Origin: Tenebrio molitor
Lineage: Eukaryota; Arthropoda; Insecta; Coleoptera; Tenebrionidae
Assembly (NCBI RefSeq): GCF_963966145.1
Contig: NC_091054.1
Location: forward strand, 4,526,001 to 4,590,000
DNA: 64,000 nt
Direction: 5' to 3'
In this document: positions 47,335 to 57,509 of the stretch, in pieces
How positions within the stretch are numbered: the stretch's first letter is position 1
How the letters are laid out: the number at the start of each line of letters is the position of its first letter
Translations under genes and position numbers: made by a program
Notes under the pieces: generated by a model
Databases searched by the model: none
What the model was told of the DNA's origin: nothing
The model's input: only the letters and a program-made list of their open reading frames with translations

Positions 47335-50300
47335 TCAATTTTTTAAATGATCACCGTCACCATCGAACAAACAATTTTTGAATTTCAATTTGCTAACTTT
47401 CTCGCCTCTGTGGCCGTTAATGGCGCTGAAATCGTAATTGGGAAAATACTCAGCGAGCGACGTTTCCAGCTTCTTCGAGAACATCTTCATCTTGTCTTCC
47501 GTGTGGTCGCACTTCTGAAACCAACCGGCCGTAAAGTATCCCAAAAACAAAACAGAAAACAATAAAAATGTAAAATTAAACGAATATTAATTTCTTAGCG
47601 CCCTCAGTCGAGTGATTTTCAAACTATCCTACTGACTGTTTACCAATAGGAACACTATTTGTTTCAAAGAGTGATAAACTAAATATTGTAGTGTCACCAA
47701 ATGACCTAGTGGAATTACAGTCAAAATAAAAAAAAATTCCCTACACAATGCTTATACAGGGTGTGGCAGAATTCCTCCGACAAACTTCCAGAGCTGATTC
47801 TATGATCAAAAACAAGCATAAAACTCTTAATACATATGGGGTTAAAAACGCTTAGTTTGCGAGATAATGGACTAAAAAGTTTTATCAGCAACAAAAGCAA
47901 TAAATTGTCAAAATTTCGTCCCCCCACCCCCCCCCCCTTTCAATACACAGATGACCCCATCAAATCCAAGGGATTCAGATCGTAATTCTTTTTACGTTTT
48001 TTGTTGATTATTTCGCAAACTACGCATTTTTGACCCCATATGTATTAAGGGTTTTGTGCTTATTTTTGATCATAAAATTATTCCTGAAAGTTTGTCGGTG
48101 GAATTCTGCCACACCCTGTATATTGAAACACACTGTAATTATTATTACTGAATGAAGAGATCTGGTGCGACGCTATTGCTCAGTGACGGATTGACTGAAA
48201 ATGGGGTTATTCACAGTAAATGTAATTGCTGTTGCTATTATGGCAATAAATCATCCTTAATCTCTGACCCAAGACCGAATACAATTACATCAATTACACC
48301 GCTGGTAAATAACATCATGCCTCGATACACTCCCGAGCAATCTGTTCTCGATTATCTAATCGATTGAACTTACTTTAAAGTGTTGTCCGGCGCTATTGAC
48401 CAGATGACGCAGATCCCTCACAAACTCGTTCACGTATCTGTAGCAATCTCTGTTGAGATTCTTCTGGATCATTTCCAAGTTGGGTCCGTCCTGGAAAGCC
48501 GACGCGTCATCAAAAAGAACCAAACAAACAAACCCCACTTTACCATGACGCATTCCGACAACAACCCCGCCAACTCGGTGGCTTTCAACTCGAAAAGAAT
48601 CTTCTCTAGGATGTTCTTCGCCTTCTTGGTCAGACCGCCGCTCTTCATCTCGTACACCATGATATTGAGCGTTTCCGGCTTCCTTCTGTAAGTACGCGAC
48701 GGTATCTGTTCGACGAGTCCGTTTTTCGAACCCTTCTGTATTTTCCTTTGTAAAACTGTTATCGAGGGCTTTACCGTATCTGACTCTAGGTTGGAGGAGG
48801 CGTCGTCGCGGCTGTCCAAGATGTCGGGAAAAAACTGCGTCGGCTTCGGGGGCGACGTCGACGTGCTGGAGCGGTCCCCGTAATCGGAGAAGTTGCTGTT
48901 GGAGAGCCACTCGTGGACGTTGAAGAAGACTTCAGAGTTGAGCTTGAAAGAAATTTGCGATTACAACGACCACCTGGGTGGGAGACGAGCTAAGCACCTC
49001 GCTGTCGATGGGTTCGTCTATTTCTGATTTGGGCTGCTCCAGTTTCTTGGCGACCGAGGTCTTCACCTTCACCCAGTACTTGTCGTTCGCGGCTTCGAGC
49101 CCCTTGGTTACGTTCTGGGCAGTCTCCAAGAACTCGATCACTCTAGGACTGTTGTTTTTGTTGATAGAAACCGACAACTCTTTGTTTTTGTACTTTTTGG
49201 GCACGCGATAGCTTCCTGGTTTCATGTAGACTACCGCGTTCTCTTCGTCTGAGTCGTTGTCGTCCGATTTGGTGCAGAAATCTCCAGAACATGTTTGATT
49301 CGCTTGGTCCGCAGTTTCTGTGGACATCGCCGACGGCAGATGCAGAATCCCTCTCACATTTTTGCTGGAATTCGACGTGGTGTTGGTCAGAGTCGTCGTG
49401 GTGGCGGTTTCGCTGCTCGTGGTCTTCTTGGAAGGTTCACTGTTAGTCTTCAAGAGACTCACCTTACATGATCAAGGATCAAGGATGTGGGAATACACTA
49501 AAAGGATGATTACCTGGGGGGGTATGAGGTTATTGGCTGTGTGAACGTTAACAGTGCTCGGTCCCGGATTGCTCTGATTCACGTCTAGATTATAAAAGAT
49601 CCTAGTCAATTCCGTGGCCAACTCGACCGTTTCTCTTTCCCATCTTACGTAACACGCTTTGAACCCTGGAGTCAGCTCCTTTTCGATCTTCCCCAACGCG
49701 GAACCCTCCCTGTTCTCCCAGTAGCCCTTGAGAATGTGCCAACAATTGGTGAGCCTGACGAAGGCATAAATAAAATCCTTCGTGGCCCAGGGAATCCCCT
49801 GAGAGTGTATATTTGAGATGGTGGTTCGCGGCTTCAAAATCTCCGATCTGGTCCTGATGCACAGATTCTGTATGTTCCTGAAGCAAGGACGATTGCGATT
49901 CCTGTAAGCTATCTGCTCGGCCGTCAAGCAACTCCTCTCCAAGAACTTGATGAAGCTGTCAGTGTTCATTTGGAAGTCTTCGGAGTTGTTCTGCAAACAT
50001 CTAGAGTAACACCACCGTTTCGTATCGTTTTTTGATTACCATGAAGAAGAGCTCGTTGACTGGGGGTATGATGGGTCCCGCGGCGAACTCGAATTCGGGA
50101 GGTTCCGGCGGGGTCCGTTCGGGATCGGGGACGCTCTCTTGGGAATCACCTCTTTCGCGGCGTTCGCGTGTTGGCAGAGCCACCGCAGAATCCGCCCCCT
50201 GGTGGTTGCTGCCGCCGCCACCGTAACCGGACGACAGTGGCGTCATCGGCATGTTGTACTGGCTACCGACGTTAAATTGTGTGTATTGGTAATGTTGCAA

Positions 50301-50471
50301 GTATGGTCGGGCTACTGTTTGGGGTGCGGCGTACGGGATTAACGGGGTTCTGTAGCTGATGGGGGGGTAGTAAGTTGTGGGGTAGAGGCTTTGACAAGCG
50401 CATACGTGATGCATGTGCAAATGAACGTTTTGCTGGTGATTCCCGTTTACGTCGGGACGGTTTTGATCCAT
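47335..50471 (-). CDS. Unrecognised 689-residue protein, six coding exons
   Basis: No known family is claimed. Exons inferred in phase 0 throughout: 50471-50040, 49990-49514, 49462-48998, 48942-48544, 48490-48374 and 47514-47335. Four introns are 49-55 nt; the last is 859 nt and holds an inverted-repeat element. The first 145 residues are low-complexity (His, Tyr, Gln, Gly, Pro), and NHQQNVHLHMHHVC stands out. Residues about 145-300 form a dense helical domain (AYRNRNRPCFRNIQNLC, then WATKDFIYAFVRLTNCWHIL) that looks conserved. A Ser/Thr-rich linker follows, then a second helical part with KKAKNILEKILFELKATELA, and a final Lys-rich exon. There is no signal peptide. The exon 3/4 junction (donor at 48997) is the least certain, since a nearer GTGGTC donor would leave too short an intron. 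A cytoplasmic or nuclear RNA- or protein-binding role is only a guess. Confidence 0.7.
47751..48122. mobile_element. ~370-bp MITE with >100-bp inverted repeats, in an intron
   Basis: The left arm begins TATACAGGGTGTGGCAGAAT and the right arm ends with its inverse. Inverted similarity runs for about 110 bp on each side, including the block ATACATATGGGGT. It lies wholly inside the last intron of the 689-residue gene and has no coding frame. Confidence 0.85.
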
Positions 50472-52195
50472 TATACAACTTGGTTAAAGTTCTGAAATGT
50501 CAAAAAGTGCCATCAGAGGACAAAGAACCGTACGTTGTGGCCCTTCTGAACGACCTGTTTCAGCAAGATTTCGATTATGATTTTCTAATTTTACAAATAT
50601 CGCAAAGCATTCAATCGCTTGACTTACTACAAACTCAACATTTCACAGTTCAGTTGCTACTTTATAAAAAATTGTATTTTCAAAATGTGACTGTCATTTA
50701 AGACTTTTTTACAATCAGAACTAAATCGTGAATCTTATTTTCCTATTTTACGCTTAAAGAAAATAAGTATGTATACTGAAATCTTTGAGAAACTGTAGCA
50801 CTGATCCATAAAATAAAAATTTCACCCTAAAGGTGTCTTTTATTAAAATTGTGTTACGTTTACGACGCATTTCACGCGTTATAGCGAGAGTTTCAGGTTT
50901 TGGAGTAAACACTGAATTATTCACTGTCTGCTCTTAAGACCGCGTTATGTAACGAGCCCTTAAAAATTGAAGGGTCGCACGGGGCCAGTCCGGATCTGAT
51001 GTTTTACTCTAATAAAAAAAATCTTTCATAAGATATTCTCCACATTTTTAATTTTCTTTTGAAAATAAAGTAATACTCACATGATATCGCACTAATTAAT
51101 TCTTACAATAACGTTTTTTCACAACATTTCAAACACGGATTTGACGTACGAAAAAAAATTTGTTTGTTTTGATGGGTCCGGGTCGCCATGACAACGCCAA
51201 CATGGCTGCCAGCTTTTAATTTATTTTTGAACAAATATTAGACCCACAACTACATTAATTAAAATCGCGGAATTGCGGTAGCTCTACATTTTGAAATGTA
51301 ACTTTGCAAAGCGAGAAAATGGTGTTTTTTGAATAAAATGATGTGTACAGTGTGGGTTGGTAGTACATTTTCCACCAGAAGACAGTTGGTATTGCTCGGT
51401 TTTTGAATTCGTGTTTTTGATTTTTTCGTGAGTTTTAAAGTGTTTTGGACGAGGAATATAGTGTCAAAGGCGAGAATGGGGTATGTTAGATTGTGCCAGA
51501 TGAGTTGTCGTTAATTTTTGTTGCTGGTTGATGCCCGAATGAGATGTGGTCGACATAACCTCAAAATGGGGGGCTGCGATTGAGTTGGGGTTCGTCAGGA
51601 GGTTGAATCAAAATGAATATTTTTATTAATTCTTAAGATTATAGATTTGTGCATCTAAAAATAATATAACAGTAACGTTAGTCTATCATTATGATTAACA
51701 ATCTTGTCAAATTATTTTACAGATATAGTTCTTGGCAGTAAATTATTTACATCTAACGTCCGTTAAAGCAACTGATTATAAATAAATCAGACCACTATAT
51801 CTACGTAGAATCAAACCGATTCGGTTTTTCTAAATTTGATCTAACGAACTGATTTAAAATTGATTCAACATACGCGTCGCAGTTGGATGGAAATCGCACA
51901 ATCACCCTAACTGAATTCGATTCTGTGAGTCAAAATTTTAAATCATTTTGTAGCATAATTACCCTAGTAACAAGATTAAATTACCACTACATGATATTGT
52001 TGCTTGTTAACGTTGTGCTTACTGAAAACAGATACCTATTGTTCCATAAGTATTCAACAGACACTAAAAATAAAAATCAATCCACACCGAAATCTGTTCG
52101 AGCAGTTAGCAGACCGACTGGTAATTACATTTATTATAAAAATTTTGTTATTGTTTAAGACCAGTGAGCAAAAAAAAACGATACTCCTAACCACC
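50472..52195. promoter_or_regulatory. Upstream region of the 689-residue gene, with an X-box-like site
   Basis: This interval lies upstream of the minus-strand 689-residue gene and downstream of the Ly6 gene. At 51183-51195 and the base before, TCGCCATGACAAC preceded by G resembles the RFX X-box (GTYNCC AT RGNAAC) with one mismatch. A possible plus-strand exon ending near 51480 (GGG then GTATGT) is not linked to any coding sequence. Open frames at 51883-52213 have no support. Confidence 0.3.
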
Positions 52196-53458
52196 TCACA
52201 GGTGGACAACTAGTAGGCCTAACAACAGCGCTAGGGAAGCGTATAGGGCGGTGCTGCCGTTGCAGCCGTCCTCCTCGCAGGCGCACACCTCCTGGCGCCC
52301 CCCGAAGCCCGACCTCTGGTAGCACTTGTTCTTGTAGGTGGAGTCGTCCCAACCGCAAGTCCTTATGATCCGACTTTCCGGTTGCACTGCAAAGGAATCA
52401 TCGAGAGACGATTTTTTCGACTGTCGTCGCCCACTTACGTCCGTTCACTTCGAAATCGATGACTTGTTTGATTTTCCTGCACAGCTTGTACCTCGTCCCG
52501 GCGTCGCTTCCTGGGGGAGAGCTGCTCGGACACTCTTTCTCCAGTTCTGTCTTGTATTTGCTGATGTCCTCGTCGCTGCATCGTTTGTCGGTGTAACTGT
52601 TGCACTGGTAACATGTGATCGCATTACCTACGAAGGAAATGAGTCAGTTTTAAGTGCGCTTAAGTGCCATCGTTCCAAATGGCAAATGGGGTGTCACGAC
52701 GGACGGAAAATTTTCGACGCGTCTTATTTGCACAACCAATTGATCTCCTATTTGGCCTGTCACGATGGAAATGCGGGAACGCGCATCGGAATTTAATTGC
52801 GTTAGCTTAACCGGAACTGATTCTGTCCGATTTGCTGAAGTAACGTCCCAATTATGTTCATTCTGCATCGGCTGGTTCAATTTTGAAAAATTCCTGTTGA
52901 CTAACAAAAAATTGAAAACAAGCGGAACGATAATTGCTGCTAAATATAGCCATTGATTAGGTTTATCTGTGGTGGACCCCGCTACGAAATAAATACATTT
53001 TAATTAGGTACTCCAGTTGCCCGAAATTTTTCAATGATCCTTTTTATTCCCAAATGGTACAGCTTATTGATCTGAAATGTGCACATTGCGCATGCGCACG
53101 CACCTTTATTTTTAAATTAATTATCATTAATGCAACTCTTGGGGGTTTAAAAATATTACTTATTGAATATTTCTGCACAAGATGACGAGAGGAGCGCCAT
53201 CGATTTGCCCGTCAGTTTGAACGGTGGGATTATTTTACGTTCGGAAGGTCAATAATTAATAATCTGTCACCGTCGATTATGTAACATGAGTGGTGAATTT
53301 TTAAAACCACAGGATGCGAGTGTTTCCACAATTTTTCACACGATTACAGACAGAGGGACACAGTTTTGGGTGTTAAAATTCGCTTTATACTCACTTGATT
53401 TAAGAAACACTAATACAAGGAGGAAGGATAGTCCGATGATGTATTGTAAATGGCCCAT
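52196..53458 (-). CDS. Ly6/three-finger protein, secreted and probably GPI-anchored
   Basis: Three exons are inferred: 53458-53395, 52627-52439 and 52386-52196, joined in phase to 147 residues. Exon 1 encodes a signal peptide (MGHLQYIIGLSFLLVLVFLK) and ends in phase 1 before GTGAGT. Exons 2 and 3 contain ten cysteines in the Ly6 pattern, starting ITCYQCNS and ending VCACEEDGCNG. The CN motif followed by a short hydrophobic tail (LALLLGLLVVHL) is typical of GPI attachment, probably at the Gly/Ser after the last Cys. Insect relatives include quiver/sleepless-type and boudin-type proteins acting on ion channels, receptors or septate junctions, but I cannot assign a particular one. Intron 1 is 767 nt. 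The signal-peptide exon is not an obvious gene on its own and was chosen because phase and function both fit. Confidence 0.85.
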
Positions 53459-54354
53459 TGTTAATTTGTGTCGGAAGAATGGGGATGGAAACTATGAATT
53501 TAATTTTAATAAAATTACTTTAGATGGTCACGAAATGTTCGGTGTGAGTTCAATATGAAGACTGAATGCAGCTTCAAATAGGGCCTGCGCGAAACCTTGA
53601 TCCTAACGGAAAGATTCATAAAATGCGATCTACGTTTGGGAAAATGTTATCTGCTCGTGTCCCAGTTTTCAGAGTTTTCTGAAATAAATAACTACTAACA
53701 GAAATGTGGTGTAGTCTCAAAAGTGAGTTCGTTTTGAACATAACTCGAGCTGTGACGATTTTGTTTTAATTTTTTACATTCCCGAGGGATGTTTTAAACG
53801 CAAGAGAATTTTTTTTTTTTACATATTAATCCGTCTGAAAAGTGTGTTTTATTTTTTTAATAGAATAATAACACCGATCTCATTTTAGTATATCTGAAAA
53901 TGATGCTCAGTTTTGGGTTTTAGCACTTTTTTGAAAAATATACTATTGTATTAATTTTCAAAAAGGTCTGGTAGTCGTGGGAATTTGTGGCAGTTTTAAT
54001 GAACAACTCGTCTAAAGGTTTGAATGATGAAAATAATGAAGTTTAAATTAGGTGACTAATGTGATAATGCAAAGTTGCGTCTACCCTGCACACTTTAATT
54101 TACTAACCTAATTACTATTACGAAACCGTTTGACACAATTGGATAATTCGCTATATCCGTCCGAATTTGTTGCAATTGATGAAATAACACGTTGGATAAC
54201 ACGGTTATTTTTCCGCCTCACCACGGAAAAATTTTAATGCGGTCAACCACAGTGAAAGGGGGGTTCGTTAAATTTTCGTTTTAGAAAGACCTCATAAGAA
54301 AAGTCTTTGCTTTTTTATTTTTATCAGTGTGGAAGTTGTAAGCATTGTACCATG

Positions 54355-54725
54355 CGATCAACAATTATGTATTTACATCAAAGAAGGCTTTGAGATTCTG
54401 AACGTATTTCCACATAATATGCTCTAGAATGCATGAAAGTATTTCTGGTTGCATATACCTGTTTCAGTTTAAATTTGGAAATTTTTGCCGAATCTCGGGC
54501 AAACAGTCAACAGCGCTGCATGTCCATCCTTCGTTATTGAAAACACCATTACGAAAGTAAGATGAATATTTTATGTTCTGAAGCAAAAACCATTTTTGCT
54601 TTAAAATTCGATTGATAGTGACAGTTGTTTGACGTTTATTAGCTGAGTTAGCAAAGATACGAAAAATCTGAGACTATCAAAGTCATAGCCGCCCCTTATC
54701 TAAGTAATTGTTGATTGCACCGTAT
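54355..54725 (+). repeat. Repeat family D, uninterrupted copy
   Basis: About 370 bp that match 36530-36616 followed directly by 37320-37735. At about 54459 the sequence runs GCATATACCTGTTTC without the roughly 700-bp insertion seen in the other copy. It abuts MITE C copy 2 at its right end. Confidence 0.85.
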
Positions 54726-54727
54726 TA

Positions 54728-54851
54728 GGTACAATGGCCGGCAAAAAAAGTTAGCCATCATTTAAATGTCAGTGTCAAAAAAGCATTAATTACCCATTTG
54801 GATTTTGACGTGACACAAAAGTGATGGCTAATTTTTTTTGCCGGCCATTGT
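54728..54851 (-). repeat. MITE family C, copy 2
   Basis: The same 122-bp element as at 26176, in reverse orientation: the block with ATTTAAATGTCAGTGTC now comes first. It is flanked by TA on both sides and differs from copy 1 at only a few positions. Confidence 0.85.
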
Positions 54852-56220
54852 AAGTAAATAGTTTCGTTGCGTTTTAAGTAATCCAACCGGGCTTATTTGT
54901 AGCTTCCTAGCTTTTAGTTACTTTTAGTCTACACGAATTAGTTAAAATAATTTGAAAGCCGTTTCTTGTCAAGAGGGCACTCAGACCCAACCCGGGGGAT
55001 AGTGTAACCTTCGCTTATAATCTACAAATGAGGCATCAAATAATAACAACCTTTAGTGGACGAATTTATTTATTTGTGGCTTTTTGTAAATCATTTGTAC
55101 GTCGAAGCGGTTCGACAATCGGAAATTCACCTGACCGAACTTCCGGAGGAACAGCATCTGGAGTTTACCCTCAAGTCATCGAGGCCGCTGTGTAAAGATC
55201 GCCTGTCCAAATATGTTTGTTCAACCGTGCTATTGAAAATTACTGTTTCTTACTTAGATACGAAACGTGGAAGCGTTTGTTTTCTCCATTCAAACTGTTT
55301 TCATAGCAACGAGTGGGCGAAAGCAGTGGATGAAAATGTTTTCACTCACTCATTTTTTCAATACACATAAGCTGAACATTTAACCAAATTTTGTTCGTAA
55401 CACTAATGCACATCTACAATCATCTTCATTGGCAAGTAAATCTCGTCGGGAGCTTGATTTAGAAACTTTTTCACTTCTTTTTTTCAAAAACAAATGGGGT
55501 GGATTTAAGCATCGAAAATGTAGACCACAAGGAAGGGGCAGCGTATTTTTCTATTAATAAATTTGGAAGTAAAATTAGACTCACAGATTTTATTTAATAA
55601 GGAAACATTACAGAATCTCATCAAATTATCGTTTTCCTGAAATCGTCCCTTTATTTTCCAACATTTATGGTCCAGGCTTATTTATTTTATACTTGGGATT
55701 AATGGTTCTTTGTGTAGTCATCTGTTTGAATTCCCTAGTTTTAAAGAAGTTTACAAATTATTGTTATTATACACTGCCCCACAGAACGTATCCAATTTTT
55801 TAAATTTCTAAGATATTTTACGACAGCGAGGACACAATTTCCACTTTTTGATCAATTCTGAATATTAAATTTACGAAGAAATTATCTGATTAAAATTCAT
55901 TTCTGGCTAGTGAAATTCGTGTTATAATAAATTTGTATTTACTTTTAATTTAAATATTCAATACTTGCTCCGGATATTACGGTATGATTGTAAAAATACA
56001 CTTTTTTCTACTTTGCGTTCGTACTGATGCTATTACGATACTGTTTTGCGTATCGTAATAGGAAAAGGCGTGATATACCTAATAATAATACTAAAAATAG
56101 TGAAATTTAATTTTTTAATTTTGACGGATACTGTGGTGTTGCGGCAGACCGCAGACGTGACCTTGGGTGGAATTTTCAACTTTAACGGTTTAAAATTTTT
56201 TTTTTCATTGAAAAAGTGGC

Positions 56221-56350
56221 AAAGTAGAAAAAATACTGTATGACATCTCGTTTATAAGGCATTTTATCGCACTTACTTCTTTAGGGCACTCCTCCTACGC
56301 TCGTCGTGCTCTAAAACCGTGCCTGCGATAAAATGCTTCTTATAAGACTC
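56221..56350. repeat. ~130-bp palindromic element
   Basis: The left arm includes TATAAGGCATTTTATCGCA and the right arm TGCGATAAAATGCTTCTTAT in inverted order, around a CTACGCTCGTCGTGC centre. Confidence 0.65.
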
Positions 56351-56967
56351 GTATCATATTGCAGCGAGATAATAATATGTATCTATAATTTTATTGATTT
56401 CCAATAGTAACATATAATTGGGCAAAAATGTCTCGTTTTTGTTTAATCTTGCAAGAAAATGACGAATTGAAATGTTAACTTTCTGCAGTAATTATTCTCT
56501 CATGTTAAACCCATAATATGTTGTAAGATGAGATTATTATAACAAAATATTATGTTTTATCAGGCGGTCAAGGGGCAGGTCAGAGGTAAGAGCTCACATT
56601 TGTATTTTTCTATTTATGAATAATTGATAAATACATATTACAAACGTGTGCATAAAACTATATTATTAGTTTATGCAACCAACAAAGCACAAGGTGGCGC
56701 ATCAATCACCACCGGAGCTAGAAGACATACTGAAATGACGTCATGGTATTGTATAAACATTCGTGAAAGGAATGAGTTATCGCAAATTATGACGTCTTAT
56801 TTGTTAGTACATATTCGTTATTCGATATATTCCAAGAACAATACGTCAAGTTAATTAGAACAGCGTTCAAGAAAATTTTAGATCAGTTTAGTTCGCGACA
56901 AGGTGAATCATTGCTTTATTGCAAAAGGCGACGCCACTGATAAAACTCATTTTTCGCTGAAATATCA

Positions 56968-57130
56968 GAAACGTCAACGTCTGCTGTTGTTAACCTAGAA
57001 AACAACTTTTCGATTTCGGCAAAGTTTACAGACGTTTACCGTGATAGTAAGCAACAATTTTTCCAGAATAAGTGGTAAAATGCGTTTTACCATTGAAGAT
57101 CAAGCATTAATTATTAATAATTAATGAACA
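56968..57130 (+). pseudogene. Transposase relic at the edge of the zinc-finger duplication
   Basis: The segment matches 43555-43690. It keeps the start-like MRFTIEDQALII frame at about 57081 and then hits a stop in an AT-rich insertion. The next bases, CGGGAGGTAGGCACCCAATA, mark the point from which similarity to 61826 onward begins. Confidence 0.55.
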
Positions 57131-57509
57131 ATATTTTTTTCGGGAGGTAGGCACCCAATAAAATGACTTAGTCTCGGTCTTCAATCTCTGGGCTTAGCAC
57201 AAAAAGACTCACTTCTACTCTTAATGATATAATTTACTAATTTCTCTGTTAAGAGTCATTAGCACATAGTTTCTGGAATGCGATTCGTTATTCCAAAACT
57301 TGAGCCAATGAAACTTGAAAAAATCGTTATAAACTGTTTTAATTTATAAATTGTATCAAAAATATCGGCTTAATTTTAACACATGTTGAGATTTTTTAGC
57401 GTTCTCACGACCTCCACTTTCTTTGTTTAATCGACGAAATAATGTAAAGTTTGTGTCTCGTGAAATTTTAAATCTCGCTTGTCCTCAGTTCAAAACGTCA
57501 TTCAAACCA
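57131..57509 (-). repeat. Duplicated 3' flank of zinc-finger gene 1
   Basis: Nearly 380 bp downstream of the first zinc-finger gene match 61826-62336 downstream of the second, with shared landmarks CTTCAATCTCTG, GGAATGCGATTCGTTATTCC and TTTGTTTAATCGACGAAAT. The second copy carries extra sequence near 62090-62120 and 62200-62330. This shows the tandem duplication extended past the genes. Confidence 0.85.

Larger units (their letters stand above)
53459..57509. other. Intergenic stretch with repeats and one orphan open frame
   Basis: AT-rich DNA with no confident gene. A plus-strand frame at 55056-55370 follows a good acceptor (CAACCTTTAG) and has protein-like content in its first 55 codons (AVRQSEIHLTELPEEQHLEF), then decays; it could be an isolated exon or gene relic. 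Repeat D copy 2 (54355-54725), MITE C copy 2 (54728-54851), a palindrome (56221-56350) and a transposase relic (56968-57130) are listed separately. Confidence 0.45.

Noticed and set aside
48974..48997. Donor GTGGTC at 48973 for exon 3 of the 689-residue gene
   Set aside because: With the in-phase acceptor at 48943 the intron would be only 31 nt; the donor at 48997 gives 55 nt and the same phase.
52650..53010. Open minus-strand frame with a hydrophobic stretch (WLYLAAIIVPLVFNFLL) inside the Ly6 intron
   Set aside because: There is no ATG before the hydrophobic segment, the frame starts after a stop in AT-rich DNA, and the better signal-peptide exon at 53395-53458 fits the Ly6 phase. A separate nested gene cannot be wholly excluded.
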